Numbered from the stretch's first letter, positions 46,080-58,222 are shown. The stretch: DNA of 64,000 nt from Bradyrhizobium diazoefficiens (GCF_016616425.1 NZ_CP067101.1:434001-498000); one strand, 5' to 3'. Notes: generated from the letters alone by a model not told the origin. Translations and numbers: made by a program.

Positions 46080-47816
46080 TCATGCGCCCCAGCGGGACCA
46101 GAATCCGCGCCAGCCCCCGGCCTGGGCCTTGGGTGTGCCGATTTGTTCCGTGAATTCATCGCTCGGCCCCTCGTCATCGATCCCTGGATCGTCGGGAGCG
46201 CGGACGATCGGAATGACCGCGGGAATCGGCGCTGGAGCGGGTTTGCCGAGGTCGGCGCGGGTCCGGAACACCGGCGTCGCCGCCGGAGGCAATGATTCGG
46301 CGGGCTCGGGAGCTGATTGGACCGGCTCGGCGGTCGCAACCGCCGGCTCTTCTTTGGCGATCGGGGGGGCATTGTCCTGGGCGGCCGGCGTTGCGGCAGG
46401 CGCAGTCACGGCCGGTTCCGCCGGGCCTTCGCTGGGAGCCGCGGTGACCCGCTTCGGCGGCGGCGCCGCCAGCATGGCTTCCTCGAAGGCCGAGGATTCG
46501 ATGGTCGCGCCCTTGTCCGAGGGCAGGCTCGCGACCGGTGTCTGCCACTGGAACGCATCGAGGCGGCCGGTGACCGGGGAGACCGGGCGCCAGCGGTCGC
46601 TGACGTAACCATCCGCAGTCCAGGCCGGATCGTGCCGGGCGCGTACCGCGCGCAAGGTCCAGGCGCGGGCCCGGCCGCCGTCGCCGTGCTCGGTGCGCTC
46701 GATCTCGGCCATCAGCAGCGCGATGCGCTGGGTCGGATCGTTGACGTAAGGCGCCAGCACCTCGCGCGCGCGGGCGAAGTCGGACGCATCGATCGCGGCG
46801 CGTGCGATCGCGAGCTGGCCCTCGATGTGTCCGGGCGCGTTCGCAGACAGCTTGGCGGCGAGCGTCTCGACCCGCTGCAGGCGCTGCCGCGCCGAATCGC
46901 CCAGCTTCACATGCGCATAGGCATCGGCGAGATCGGGATGCGGATTGGCGAGCCAGGCGGCTTCGATCAGCTTCATGGCACGGCGCACCTGATGCGCCTC
47001 GCTCTCGAACTTTGCGGCGAGCACCGCGGCCGGCACCAGGGTCGGCGCGAGCTTGACGGCTTCCATCACGCTCTCGCGCGCGACGTCGCGGTCCATCGTT
47101 TCCAGTTCCAGCGCGCGTGCGGCGAGCAGCACGCCGCGCTGCCGGCGATAGGCCGGCTTGTCGATCAGGCCCGCGGACAAATTCGAATCGAGGATGGCGA
47201 GCGCACCGCTCCAGTCGCCGCGCGCGCAGCGGAAGCCGAGCACCGCATGCGAGGCCCAGGTCGAGGACGGCGACAGCTTGATCGCTTCCTCCGCGATCAT
47301 CACGGCGCCGACCGCGTCGTCGGCGCGTTGCGCCTCGATGAACAGGCCGCGCAGGCCGAGCAGGCGCGTATCCTCGCGCTCGGCCATGGCGCGGAAGACC
47401 CGCCGCGCCTCGTTTGGATTGCCCTCGAGCTGCGCCGACTGCGCATGCAGGAGCAACGCGAGCGGATCATTCGGCGCATGCCGCCGCGCCGCCTCGGCGT
47501 GACGGCGGGCGAGCGCAGCGTCGCCATGACCGATCGCGAGCAGGCCGTGGGTGATGGCGTGGCGGCCCCGCGCCTGGCGCTTTTCGTTGCGGCGGCGCCG
47601 CAGACGCCCCGGCGTCCGCCAGATCATGGTCAGGATGCTCCAGACGAGCACCACTGCCGCGGCGAAGAGGCCGAGCAAGAACACGAATCTGGGAAGCGTC
47701 GTCGAGATGCGGAAACCGCCCGCGGTCAGGACGAGATCGCCAGGCTGATCGGCAACCCAGGCCGCGCCGGCCGCCGCCAGCGCGATCAGGACGAGGAAAA
47801 GGACGATGCGGAGCAT
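46080..47816 (-). CDS. hemY: HemY-like TPR membrane protein
   Basis: 578 residues. Two membrane segments near the N-terminus (LRIVLFLVLIALAAAGAAW and FVFLLGLFAAAVVLVWSIL) are followed by TPR-type helical repeats to about 400 and a Pro/Ala-rich acidic tail. The HemY name refers to the heme-cluster protein, not a protoporphyrinogen oxidase. It is last in the hemD / mitofilin-like / hemY operon, 36 bases after the second gene. The molecular role is unclear. Confidence 0.86.
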   Translation of the reverse strand: MLRIVLFLVLIALAAAGAAWVADQPGDLVLTAGGFRISTTLPRFVFLLGLFAAAVVLVWSILTMIWRTPGRLRRRRNEKRQARGRHAITHGLLAIGHGDAALARRHAEAARRHAPNDPLALLLHAQSAQLEGNPNEARRVFRAMAEREDTRLLGLRGLFIEAQRADDAVGAVMIAEEAIKLSPSSTWASHAVLGFRCARGDWSGALAILDSNLSAGLIDKPAYRRQRGVLLAARALELETMDRDVARESVMEAVKLAPTLVPAAVLAAKFESEAHQVRRAMKLIEAAWLANPHPDLADAYAHVKLGDSARQRLQRVETLAAKLSANAPGHIEGQLAIARAAIDASDFARAREVLAPYVNDPTQRIALLMAEIERTEHGDGGRARAWTLRAVRARHDPAWTADGYVSDRWRPVSPVTGRLDAFQWQTPVASLPSDKGATIESSAFEEAMLAAPPPKRVTAAPSEGPAEPAVTAPAATPAAQDNAPPIAKEEPAVATAEPVQSAPEPAESLPPAATPVFRTRADLGKPAPAPIPAVIPIVRAPDDPGIDDEGPSDEFTEQIGTPKAQAGGWRGFWSRWGA

Positions 47817-47852
47817 GGCGATCCCTATACGCGCTGAATATTGCGCGAACCT

Positions 47853-49040
47853 TTATTGAGCAGGCTTGACGAGATCCGCCATGGCATCGTCGGCGAACTT
47901 GCGTGAGGCGGCGAGCGCGGCATCGCGGGCATCGGTCTTGTCGAGCCAGGCCTGTGCCGGTGCACGATCGGCCTCCGGCAGCGTCTTGAGCTCGCGCCGC
48001 GCTTCCACGAAATCATTGCGAAGCGCCGCAGCCGTCACCCGCGCGACGATGGCGCCGCGATCGTTGCCGACCCCGCCGGTGCGCTCGATGCGAACCAGTT
48101 TTGACGCTCCTGCCTTGAGACGCTCGACGATGCCCGTGTCGCTGGGCTGGGCTTCCGCCGGCGGCGACAGTTTCGGCACGATGTTGAGGAGCTCGCGGCT
48201 CAGCGCGACCGGCGTCGGGATACCGGACGATGCGAAGGCGTCGAGCGGCTTCAGCATATCGGGCTCTGCCGTCATTAACCGCGCCGCGGCCAATTGCGGC
48301 TCGTAAGGATCGCCGTGACGAACGGCGACATCGAGCAGAGCCGCCGCCACCACATGGCGCAGCGGCTTGTCGTCCATCGCCTTATTATCGGCGATCTTCT
48401 CGCCCTGCTGCGCGAGCTCGGCTCGTTCGGTCTTGCTGGCCCGCTCGAGCTGCGCGATGCGGTCGTTGAGAGCGGCAAGGTCGGGCGCGGCCGCAGGGGA
48501 TTTCGCATCGTTCAACGCGCTCGCGGTCTTGTCGAGCTGCGTACGCAGATTGGCGACGTCGCTGCGCAAGCTATTTGCGGATTTCTCCAGCGCGTCGATC
48601 CGCGCCGCCGTGGCCGGATCGGCGGCGGGCTTGGCGGCCTTGGCTTCGACCGCCGCAACGCGACCGCTCAGCGCATCGACCGTCGCGGCGGTGACTTGCG
48701 GTGCGGCCGGCGGCGCCTGTACGGCGGGCCAGCCCAGCATCCAGCCGACCGCGATCACGACTGCCGCTGCGACGGCGCCGGAGAACGGCGCAATGACCCA
48801 GGGCGAAATCGACGACGCGGAGGCCTGAGCTTCGATACGCTCCGGCTCCGGGTCAATCTGGTCGGATTTTGCCTGCTCAGGCTCGGCGTGCTCTGGCGCC
48901 GGCTGAGCCTCGGGCTCGGCCGCCGTCTCCTGCGGCTGGTTCGAAATTTCGGTGGCTTCAAGGTCGATGGTGGGCGGGGCGCGCTTGGCACGACCAGGCT
49001 CGGGAGCCAATCCTGCGTCTTCAGGCTTGTCGTCGGCCAT
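47853..49040 (-). CDS. mitofilin-like (COG4223) inner-membrane protein
   Basis: 395 residues. A cytoplasmic acidic Pro/Glu-rich N-terminus (about 1-70) is followed by a membrane segment (ISPWVIAPFSGAVAAAVVIAVGWMLGW) and a periplasmic coiled coil at about 130-240, then a helical C-terminus. This domain order matches the alphaproteobacterial relative of mitochondrial Mic60 encoded in the heme operon. A role in membrane curvature or protein sorting is inferred from the family. Confidence 0.85.
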   Translation of the reverse strand: MADDKPEDAGLAPEPGRAKRAPPTIDLEATEISNQPQETAAEPEAQPAPEHAEPEQAKSDQIDPEPERIEAQASASSISPWVIAPFSGAVAAAVVIAVGWMLGWPAVQAPPAAPQVTAATVDALSGRVAAVEAKAAKPAADPATAARIDALEKSANSLRSDVANLRTQLDKTASALNDAKSPAAAPDLAALNDRIAQLERASKTERAELAQQGEKIADNKAMDDKPLRHVVAAALLDVAVRHGDPYEPQLAAARLMTAEPDMLKPLDAFASSGIPTPVALSRELLNIVPKLSPPAEAQPSDTGIVERLKAGASKLVRIERTGGVGNDRGAIVARVTAAALRNDFVEARRELKTLPEADRAPAQAWLDKTDARDAALAASRKFADDAMADLVKPAQ

Positions 49041-49119
49041 CGTGACAGTTCCTCACAATTCCATACCTTCCGCATAGATCCTTGGGCGGATCCGATTGCG
49101 TCGGATTCGGCCCGACCTC

Positions 49120-49866
49120 TTACGCCAAACGGGTGCGCAACGCACGCTCCAAGGTGGCAAATAAGGCATTTTCATCCGGCGTCGCGGCGACCAGAACCTG
49201 CGACGCGCCGGCATCGCGCAACGCGCTCGCAACCGTCTCGGACAGGCAGCATTGCGGTATGGCCAGCGCCGAAATTTCGACGCCTTCGTCCCTGGCAGCA
49301 TCCAGGAATGCCCGGGCGCTGCGCCGGGAGTAGTGCAACACCGCCTCGACCCCGTGGGCGGCAAAGCCCTCGCAGACCTCGCGCGGCAGATGCCTGACCG
49401 GTGCCATGCGATAGGTCGTTTGCGTGACCACAGAGAAACCCTCCGCACCGAGTTCGCCGCCGAGGTCGTGCGACAGATCAGCGCCCGCGAGATACAGCAG
49501 CGTGCTCTTTTTCTTTAGCACCTTGTCGCGCGCGCTCTGCATCACCTTGTCGCGCAGGGAAGCGGCATCGCCGTCAGCGACGATCAGCCGGGCAAAGCCG
49601 GCGTCGCGCGCCGCTGCGGCCGTATGCTCGCCGACCGCAAACAACGGCAGCTCCAGGAGACCAAGATCCCGCAATTGTGGCGCAACGGCACGGATCGCGT
49701 TGGCCGACGTGACGAGGATGGCACCGTAGCGAGCTTCACTTTCGTCATGGAAGGCGACCGGCTCGAACTTGAGCGCCGGCGCAAGCAGCACCGCATGCCC
49801 CCGCGCGCGCAGGCTTTCCGCTGTCGCCTCATTGTCGGGATGCGGCCGTGTGACAAGAATGGACAT
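49120..49866 (-). CDS. hemD: uroporphyrinogen-III synthase
   Basis: 248 residues from the ATG at 49866, MSILVTRPHPDNEATAESL. TRP and the hydrophobic strands (GAILVTSANAIRAV, HYSRRSARAFLDAA) fit HemD, which cyclises hydroxymethylbilane with ring-D inversion. The family is poorly conserved, so the identification leans on context with hemY. The upstream in-frame extension to 51330 runs through the tsaD region and is a shadow. HemC is not adjacent, though it often is in relatives. Confidence 0.87.
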   Translation of the reverse strand: MSILVTRPHPDNEATAESLRARGHAVLLAPALKFEPVAFHDESEARYGAILVTSANAIRAVAPQLRDLGLLELPLFAVGEHTAAAARDAGFARLIVADGDAASLRDKVMQSARDKVLKKKSTLLYLAGADLSHDLGGELGAEGFSVVTQTTYRMAPVRHLPREVCEGFAAHGVEAVLHYSRRSARAFLDAARDEGVEISALAIPQCCLSETVASALRDAGASQVLVAATPDENALFATLERALRTRLA

Positions 49867-50016
49867 CGCTGGTGTTCCCGAACCGCGTGGCGGTGACACA
49901 TGAGGAGGACGGTTGCGCGTGACGATTGCGCAAGGCGACCCTGGAATGCTACCGGACGTACCAGAACTCCGCTTTACGGATGAGCGCAAGGGCGCAAATT
50001 GGATAACAATTCGCCA

Positions 50017-51090
50017 ATGCTGATACTGGGCATCGAAACCACCTGCGACGAGACCGCCGCGGCCGTGATCGCGCGCGCGGGCGACGGCAGCGGCAAGATC
50101 CTGTCCAACATCGTGCGGTCGCAGGTCGAGGAGCACGCCCGCTTCGGCGGCGTGGTGCCGGAGATTGCCGCCCGGGCCCATGTCGACCTGCTCGACGGCA
50201 TCGTCGATCGCGCCATGCGCGAAGCCGGCATCGGCTTCGCGCAGCTGAGCGGTGTCGCGGCCGCCGCGGGGCCTGGGCTGATCGGCGGCGTCATCGTCGG
50301 GCTCACCACCGCGAAGGCGATCGCGATGGTGCACGACACGCCGCTGGTCGCAGTGAATCATCTGGAGGCGCATGCGCTGACGCCGCGCCTCACCGACGGA
50401 ATCGAGTTTCCCTATTGCCTGTTTCTCGCCTCCGGCGGCCATACCCAGATCGTCGCCGTCACCGGCGTCGGACAATATGTGCGGCTCGGCACCACCGTCG
50501 ACGACGCGATCGGCGAGGCGTTCGACAAGGTCGCGAAGATGCTGGGCCTGCCCTATCCCGGCGGCCCGCAGGTCGAGCGCGCGGCGGCAAGCGGCGATGC
50601 CGCGCGCTTTGCGTTTCCGCGGCCGATGCAAGGACGCGCCGATGCCAATTTCTCGCTGTCGGGACTGAAGACCGCGGTGCGAACCGAGGCGAGCCGGTTG
50701 GCTGAGATCACGCCGCAGGACATCAGCGATCTCTGCGCGAGTTTTCAGGCCGCCGTGCTCGATTCGACGGCCGACCGGTTGAGCGTCGGTCTCAGGCTTT
50801 TCCGCGAAAAATTCGGCGCGCCGCGCGCCCTGGTCGCGGCCGGCGGCGTCGCCGCCAATCAGGCGATCCGCGGCGCCCTCGATGACGTTGCGAAGCAGGC
50901 GCAAACGCAATTGATCATGCCGCCGCCCGCGCTCTGCACCGACAACGGCGCGATGATCGCCTGGGCCGGCGCCGAACGCCTCGCGCTCGGCATGACCGAC
51001 ACGATGGAAGCCCAACCCCGCGCGCGGTGGCTGCTCGATGCCAACGCGGCAGCGCCGGCAGGTTACGGCAATACGCGGGCGGGATTCTAG
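50017..51090 (+). CDS. tsaD: tRNA N6-threonylcarbamoyladenosine transferase catalytic subunit
   Basis: 357 residues from the ATG at 50017 ([17 protein letters not shown]); a TTG at 49999 is possible. It transfers the threonylcarbamoyl group to A37 of ANN-decoding tRNAs together with TsaB and TsaE. The metal-binding NHLEAHAL and [16 protein letters not shown] and [11 protein letters not shown] are intact. Divergent from hemD with 150 bases between and two bases before gpsA. Confidence 0.95.
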   Translation: MLILGIETTCDETAAAVIARAGDGSGKILSNIVRSQVEEHARFGGVVPEIAARAHVDLLDGIVDRAMREAGIGFAQLSGVAAAAGPGLIGGVIVGLTTAKAIAMVHDTPLVAVNHLEAHALTPRLTDGIEFPYCLFLASGGHTQIVAVTGVGQYVRLGTTVDDAIGEAFDKVAKMLGLPYPGGPQVERAAASGDAARFAFPRPMQGRADANFSLSGLKTAVRTEASRLAEITPQDISDLCASFQAAVLDSTADRLSVGLRLFREKFGAPRALVAAGGVAANQAIRGALDDVAKQAQTQLIMPPPALCTDNGAMIAWAGAERLALGMTDTMEAQPRARWLLDANAAAPAGYGNTRAGF

Positions 51091-51092
51091 CC

Positions 51093-52073
51093 ATGGCCGC
51101 GTTCCAGTCCGTGGCGGTGATCGGTGCCGGCGCCTGGGGTACGGCGCTGGCCATGGTGGCGGCGCGGGCCGGGCGGAGCGTAACGCTGTGGGCGCGCAAT
51201 GCCGAACATGCGACGCGGATTTCCTCGACCCGCGACAATCCGCGGCTGCCGGGCGTTCGGATTGCGCCGGATATTGTCGTGACGAGCGAGCTCGGGCTCG
51301 CCGCGCGCGCGGACATGCTGCTGATCGCAACGCCGGCGCAGCATCTGCGCGGAGCCGTCAATATGCTGGCCTCGCACATTCCAAGGCCGACGCCGGTCGT
51401 GGCCTGCGCCAAGGGCATCGAGCACGGCACCCACAGATTCATGTCCGATGTGATCGCCGAGGCCGCGCCTCACGCGCAGCCGGCGATCCTGTCGGGCCCG
51501 AGCTTTGCCGACGACGTCGCGCGCGGCCTGCCGACGGCGGTGACGCTCGCGGCGAAGGATGAAGAATTGGCGAGCCACCTGGTGCAGGCGCTGGGCTCGC
51601 CGACATTCCGTCCTTATCACTCGACCGACATCCGCGGCGTCGAGATCGGTGGCGCCGCCAAGAACGTGCTGGCGATCGCGGTTGGCATCGCGGTCGGGCG
51701 CAGGCTCGGCGCCTCCGCCCAGGCCGCGCTCACGACCCGTGGCTTCGCCGAGCTGACGCGTCTGGGTCGCGCGCTCGGCGCACGCAGCGAGACGCTTACC
51801 GGGCTGTCCGGTCTCGGCGATCTGATCCTGACCTGCTCGAGCCCGCAATCACGCAATTTCGCGCTCGGCCTTGCACTGGGCCGCGGTGAGCAGCCGCCCG
51901 CCGGCAAGCTCGCCGAGGGCGAGTTCACCGCCCCGGTTCTGATCGAACTCGCCGCTTCGCAAAACATCGAGATGCCGGTATCAGAGGCGGTCGCCGCGAT
52001 CCTGAGCGGCCGGAGCACGATCGAGGCCGCGATCTCGGGGCTGCTGACGCGCCCCTTCAAGGCAGAGGAATGA
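51093..52073 (+). CDS. gpsA: glycerol-3-phosphate dehydrogenase (NAD(P)+)
   Basis: 326 residues from the ATG two bases after the tsaD stop. The dinucleotide loop [10 protein letters not shown] is at about 9-18, and [17 protein letters not shown] contains the catalytic Lys. [15 protein letters not shown] and the C-terminal [10 protein letters not shown] are family motifs. It makes sn-glycerol-3-phosphate for phospholipid synthesis. Overlaps the next gene by four bases (ATGA). Confidence 0.95.
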   Translation: MAAFQSVAVIGAGAWGTALAMVAARAGRSVTLWARNAEHATRISSTRDNPRLPGVRIAPDIVVTSELGLAARADMLLIATPAQHLRGAVNMLASHIPRPTPVVACAKGIEHGTHRFMSDVIAEAAPHAQPAILSGPSFADDVARGLPTAVTLAAKDEELASHLVQALGSPTFRPYHSTDIRGVEIGGAAKNVLAIAVGIAVGRRLGASAQAALTTRGFAELTRLGRALGARSETLTGLSGLGDLILTCSSPQSRNFALGLALGRGEQPPAGKLAEGEFTAPVLIELAASQNIEMPVSEAVAAILSGRSTIEAAISGLLTRPFKAEE

Positions 52074-52621
52074 GCATTTGGTCGCAAAAGGCGATGTCGA
52101 CCTTGTTCATCTTGGCATTTGTTAGTGCCGCAGGAGTTGTTGGCATTGACTATCTGCAGATCGGCCGAAAATCTCCAGACCTGGTACCGCCCGAGGAACA
52201 GGCCGACTTGATCAGGGTAGACAAGGCAAGCCGTACGCTCACTCTACTTCGCGGCGCGAATGCAATACGGATTTATCAGATCTCTCTCGGTCCGGTACCC
52301 GCCGGACACAAATTGGAAGAAGGCGACGGACGAACGCCGGAGGGACGGTACTCCATTGATTCGAGAAATAGCCGGAGCCACTTTCATCTGGCGCTACACA
52401 TTTCATATCCGAACAAAGGCGATCGCATTGATGCGGAGCGAAGGGGCGTCTCTCCGGGCAGCGACATCATGATCCATGGTCTCCCAAACGGGCTGAGTTG
52501 GCTTGGAAGACTCCATCTGAAACGAGACTGGACGAACGGTTGCATTGCCGTCACGAACCAGGAAATGGACGACCTCTGGTCGCATGTAGCGACAGGCGTC
52601 GAGGTTAGAATCTACCCGTAG
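52070..52621 (+). CDS. L,D-transpeptidase family protein of lower GC content
   Basis: 183 residues. An N-terminal membrane segment ([19 protein letters not shown]) leads to a YkuD-type catalytic region, with IMIHGLPNG and the nucleophile Cys in TNGCIAV; such enzymes crosslink or edit peptidoglycan peptides. The DNA is clearly less GC-rich than the flanks: 30 of 60 bases in 52081-52140 are G or C, whereas neighbours are visibly near two thirds. In relatives this slot between gpsA and EVE often holds a YciI-like gene, so this may be a replacement by transfer. Overlaps gpsA by four bases. Confidence 0.83.
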   Translation: MSIWSQKAMSTLFILAFVSAAGVVGIDYLQIGRKSPDLVPPEEQADLIRVDKASRTLTLLRGANAIRIYQISLGPVPAGHKLEEGDGRTPEGRYSIDSRNSRSHFHLALHISYPNKGDRIDAERRGVSPGSDIMIHGLPNGLSWLGRLHLKRDWTNGCIAVTNQEMDDLWSHVATGVEVRIYP

Positions 52622-52632
52622 GAGGAATGGGG

Positions 52633-53046
52633 ATGGCGTATTGGCTGGTGAAATCCGAACCGTCGGTGTGGTCCTGGGACCAGCAGGTGGCGAAGGGCGC
52701 CAAGGGCGAAGCCTGGACCGGCGTGCGCAATTACACCGCGCGCCAGAACCTCGTCGCCATGAAGAAAGGCGACAAGGCGTTCTATTATCATTCCAACGAG
52801 GGCAAGGAGATCGTCGGCATCGCGGAGGTCATCAAGGAGGCCTATCCCGATCCGACCGACAAGACGGGTAAGTTCGTTTGCGTCGACATCAAGGCCGACA
52901 AGCCCTTGAAGACGCCGGTGACGATGGCCGCGATCAAGGCCGAGAAGAAGCTTGCAGAGATGGCGTTGGTGAAATATTCGCGCCTCTCGGTGCAGCCGGT
53001 GACGGCGGAGGAGTGGAAGCTTGTCTGCAAGATGGGCGGGATTTAA
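52633..53046 (+). CDS. EVE domain protein
   Basis: 137 residues from the ATG at 52633, with GGAGG at 52621-52625; the earlier ATG at 52627 is too close to that site. MAYWLVKSEPSVWSW and GVRNYTARQNL are the EVE signature, a PUA-like fold that recognises modified bases in DNA or RNA. Its frequent neighbour in relatives is gpsA. Confidence 0.92.
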   Translation: MAYWLVKSEPSVWSWDQQVAKGAKGEAWTGVRNYTARQNLVAMKKGDKAFYYHSNEGKEIVGIAEVIKEAYPDPTDKTGKFVCVDIKADKPLKTPVTMAAIKAEKKLAEMALVKYSRLSVQPVTAEEWKLVCKMGGI

Positions 53047-53050
53047 TCGC

Positions 53051-54130
53051 TCACGTCTCCGGCAGCGTAAACACCTCACATGGCGCGGCGATGCCGCGCA
53101 GCGAATGCGACCCGAGCGCAACCAGCGGCATGTCCGTCTCGGCGGCGAGCGCGCCCGAGACCAGCACGGTCCTGCCGAGCGGCTTGCACAATCCTTCAAG
53201 GCGACTGGCGAGATTGACGGCGGGACCGATCGCCGTGAAGTCCAGCCGGTTGGCCGCGCCGATGTTGCCCCAGAGCATCTCACCAAGATGAAGCGCGGCA
53301 CCGAACGCCAGCGGCGGCAGGCCCTTGGCGCCGCGCTCCGCGTTGAGATAGGCCATCCCGGCCTCGGCTGCGCCTGCAGCGCGCAAAGCGGCCTCGCAGG
53401 CGCGGCCCGGTGACGCCCCGACCACCGGAAAGATCGCGAGCACGCCGTCGCCGATGAATTTCAGCACCTCGCCGCCGAAGGCGTGGACGGCGCCTGCGAT
53501 GCGATCGAACCAGGCGTCGAGCGCAGCGATGACCTGGGCAGGCGGGGAGCTTTCCGACAAGGTCGTGAAATTGCGCAGGTCCGCATAGAGCAGCGCGGCC
53601 TGAATGGTCTCGCCGAGATCGCGCCGCAAGGGTGCCGCCAGCACCCGCTCTGCGCTGCGTTTGCCGAGATAGGCATCCAACGTTGCCCGTAACGTGGCGC
53701 GCGCGGCGAGCACGGCGAGGGGCGTTACGGCAAAACGCGCGGCCTGGCGCAACTGCCCGATTTCGTCTGCGCTGAACGGACGCGGCCCGATCCAGCCGAG
53801 TTGCGGTCCATCGGGCGGTCCGACAATGTCTTCGTGCAGCTCGCCGGGCGCGATGTCGTGCAACCAGCGGCGACCGGCATCGTTGGGCAGATCCGGTGCC
53901 AGCCCGCCAGGCGCGAAGCCGAGCGCTTCGATCACCTGGCCGCTGTCGGCACGCCACAACCAGGTCCGCTTCGCGATCAGCGGGTGCGGCACCTCCAGCG
54001 TCAGGGCGCCCGCCGCAAGCGGCACGCCGTCGGCGACCAGATGCGCGCCAAGTTCCGCGAGCAGGCGGTCCGCCCCGGCACTATCCGAGGCAGCATCGAC
54101 GAGCCAGGCGAGGGTCGGGGAAAGCTGCAT
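53051..54130 (-). CDS. adenylate cyclase, second in the window
   Basis: 359 residues from the ATG at 54130. A poorly characterised N-terminal region of about 180 residues precedes a class III catalytic domain: YADLRNFTTLSE with the metal Asp, VLKFIGDGVLAIFP with the second Asp and the adenine-selecting Lys, and AVNLASRLEG with the Asn and Arg. All catalytic residues look intact. Convergent with EVE, four bases apart. The open upstream frame to 54613 lies in the SRPBCC shadow. Confidence 0.86.
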   Translation of the reverse strand: MQLSPTLAWLVDAASDSAGADRLLAELGAHLVADGVPLAAGALTLEVPHPLIAKRTWLWRADSGQVIEALGFAPGGLAPDLPNDAGRRWLHDIAPGELHEDIVGPPDGPQLGWIGPRPFSADEIGQLRQAARFAVTPLAVLAARATLRATLDAYLGKRSAERVLAAPLRRDLGETIQAALLYADLRNFTTLSESSPPAQVIAALDAWFDRIAGAVHAFGGEVLKFIGDGVLAIFPVVGASPGRACEAALRAAGAAEAGMAYLNAERGAKGLPPLAFGAALHLGEMLWGNIGAANRLDFTAIGPAVNLASRLEGLCKPLGRTVLVSGALAAETDMPLVALGSHSLRGIAAPCEVFTLPET

Positions 54131-54232
54131 GGCTCGATCATGGCGAAGGCAGGCGGTCTTTGTCACGGGCAATCCTTGACGGGGCGCTTTGCCACCGCCA
54201 TGTCCCAATGTCAGCCCAGGGATGATTTGCCG

Positions 54233-54688
54233 ATGACCGAAACGTTCCTCGTGCGACGCGAGACCCAGATCGCAGCGCCACGCGCCACCGTTTTCGCGTA
54301 CCTGACGGATCCTGAGAAGATCTTGAGCTGGATGGGTTCCGACGCGACCACAGAGCCGCATCCCGGCGGCGTCTATCTGCTCAAAGGCGTCGGCCCGCGC
54401 GGCGGCGGCGCCCGCGGAACTTTCCGTGAGGTCGTGCCGGTGCACCGTCTCGCGTACACGTTCGGATGGGAGGGCGGTCAGGAAGTGCCGCCCGGTTCGA
54501 GCCTGATCGAGATCGACCTGATCGAGCGCGATGGCGGCACGCTGCTGCGGATGACCCATAGCGGCCTGCCGACCGCGGAACAGGCCGCCGCGCACGCGAC
54601 GGGGTGGGCGCATTATATGGACCGGCTCACCATTGCAGCCGCCGGCGGCGATCCCGGTCCCGACCGCGGCGTGTCCAACAAGGCGTAA
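54233..54688 (+). CDS. SRPBCC-family (AHSA1-like) protein
   Basis: 151 residues. The fold is marked by the N-terminal strand FLVRRETQIAAPRATVFAYLTDPEKILSWM and the C-terminal helix HATGWAHYMDRLTIAA. These START-like domains bind lipophilic ligands or activate chaperones; here the target is unknown. Convergent with topoisomerase IB. Confidence 0.87.
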   Translation: MTETFLVRRETQIAAPRATVFAYLTDPEKILSWMGSDATTEPHPGGVYLLKGVGPRGGGARGTFREVVPVHRLAYTFGWEGGQEVPPGSSLIEIDLIERDGGTLLRMTHSGLPTAEQAAAHATGWAHYMDRLTIAAAGGDPGPDRGVSNKA

Positions 54689-54698
54689 CGACCGGAGG

Positions 54699-55868
54699 TC
54701 AGACCGCCGCAGTCGCCACCACCTGCGCCAGAAGCTGCTCGCGCCTCGCCTGCGAGCGCTGACCCTTCATGGTCGCGGCGAAGCGTTCGAGGATGCCGTC
54801 CTCGAAGGCGGTGACGATGGTGTCGTGGACGTAGCTCTTGCGGCAGATCGCCGGCGTATTGGACAGCTGGTCGGCTGCGGCACGGATCGCATCCAGCACC
54901 TGCTTCTTGCGGCCGCGCTGGCTGGTCGCCGGCGTGATCCGCGACAAGGATTCCATGACCACGGCAGACGCCATCAGTGTGCGAAAATCCTTCAACGAGA
55001 TCTTGATGCCGGCGATCTCGCGCAAGAACGCGTTCACCTGCGTGGTGTTGACCGCGCGCACGATGCCGTAGGCATCGCGATACTGGAACATGCGCTTGCC
55101 GGGGACGCCCTGCAAAATGCCGATGGCGCGCACCAGCTTGGCCGCGTCGCACTCTTTACGCACCGCCTTGCCGCCCTTCGCCTTGAAGGTCAGCACGAAA
55201 CAGTCGTCTTCCAGCGTGACGTTGGACTTCAGCAGCGTGGTCGCGCCGCGGGTGCCGTTGAGGCGGGCATAGGATTCGTTGCCGGGGCGGATCGCGGTGC
55301 GCGCGATCAACTCGATCACGGCCGACAACGCAAATTCACGCGTCGGCTCATCGCCCGACAGGAACGCCGAGACCTTGCGCCGGATCTTTGGCAGCGCGCC
55401 GACGAGCTTTTCCAGGCGATGCGCCTTGCGATGCTCGCGGACCTTCTCCCAATCGGCATGATAGCGATATTGCAGCCGGCCCGCGGCATCGCGGCCCACG
55501 GCCTGGAGATGTGAGCTCGGATCGGCCGAGTAGCGCACCTCGCGATAGGCCGGCGGCACTGCCATGGCGTGCAGCCGTCGGATGGTGCGTGCGTCGCGGA
55601 TGTGTGCGCCATTGGGACGGACGAACGAATAGCCCGTGCCGCGCTTGATGCGGCGGATAGTCAGCTCGTTCTGGTCGCCGAGCCGCAGGCCGAGCTCCCT
55701 GGCGAGCGCCTCAACCGTCGCCGAAGGCGCCGTGTTGAAGACTTTCTTCGGGCTCGGACGCCTGAAAGAGACCGGTTTCGGCCATTGTCCGAGGGCTTTG
55801 GCCAGTGCAATGGCGGCAGGATCGGCTGAAGCGGGCCGCATCGTCCCGAGATTCCGCTGATCCATCAT
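54699..55868 (-). CDS. DNA topoisomerase IB
   Basis: 389 residues of the bacterial (poxvirus-like) type IB family. Catalytic residues are visible in RTAIRPGNESYARLNG (Arg), KAKGGKAVRKE (Lys), SLKDFRTLMAS and the nucleophile Tyr346 in CRKSYVHDTIV. It relaxes supercoils by nicking one strand. Two tandem ATGs start it. A helix-turn-rich C-terminus follows the Tyr. Common in Rhizobiales, where its role is secondary to topoisomerase I. Confidence 0.93.
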   Translation of the reverse strand: MMDQRNLGTMRPASADPAAIALAKALGQWPKPVSFRRPSPKKVFNTAPSATVEALARELGLRLGDQNELTIRRIKRGTGYSFVRPNGAHIRDARTIRRLHAMAVPPAYREVRYSADPSSHLQAVGRDAAGRLQYRYHADWEKVREHRKAHRLEKLVGALPKIRRKVSAFLSGDEPTREFALSAVIELIARTAIRPGNESYARLNGTRGATTLLKSNVTLEDDCFVLTFKAKGGKAVRKECDAAKLVRAIGILQGVPGKRMFQYRDAYGIVRAVNTTQVNAFLREIAGIKISLKDFRTLMASAVVMESLSRITPATSQRGRKKQVLDAIRAAADQLSNTPAICRKSYVHDTIVTAFEDGILERFAATMKGQRSQARREQLLAQVVATAAV

Positions 55869-56267
55869 AGCCTTATGCCTTAGTCCTGTCTGCGGTCGGT
55901 CAATGCCGCTGCTCTGGTTTTCGTTCCGAGGAGTCCCTTGAGACCCGGGTTGGCCATTTAGGGTGCTCCGAACCGTATTGCGAGTCCCGAATCAGCGGGA
56001 CGCGGTTTCTAAATACCTCTCTTGACGCATCAGGCTCCGGGAAGGCTGTTCCGTGGATCTGGGGTAGAGGCCCCGAAAGCCGCCCGCGGCCTGTTTCAGA
56101 TCTGCGACAATCACACCGGGTGGCCTTGATCCTCCGCATGGCCGGCGGCTCGCCGAAGGTCCAGCTTGTGCTCCTTGTCGGGCCCGGTTAGCCCGACGCA
56201 TAATCAGTCGATGATCAAGTCGGCTCGCCCGTCGCTACCGTTCGGCCTGCCGTATGTGGAGGAAAGC
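55869..56267. other. intergenic region before acs
   Basis: About 400 bases without a gene. A short hairpin GTCCCG-AATCAG-CGGGAC (near 55984) and a promoter candidate at 56175-56204 are visible. The rest shows no codon-like pattern and no strong dyad. Confidence 0.5.
56175..56204 (+). promoter_or_regulatory. promoter for acs
   Basis: TTGTCG (56175-56180), 18-base spacer, CATAAT (56199-56204). Start near 56211 gives a leader of about 57 bases. The -10 matches five of six consensus bases. Confidence 0.5.
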
Positions 56268-58214
<1,947 letters not shown>

Positions 58215-58222
58215 GAAGGTCT

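Noticed and set aside
49120..51330. A 736-residue frame with hemD as its C-terminus
   Set aside because: The N-terminal two thirds are antisense to tsaD and gpsA.
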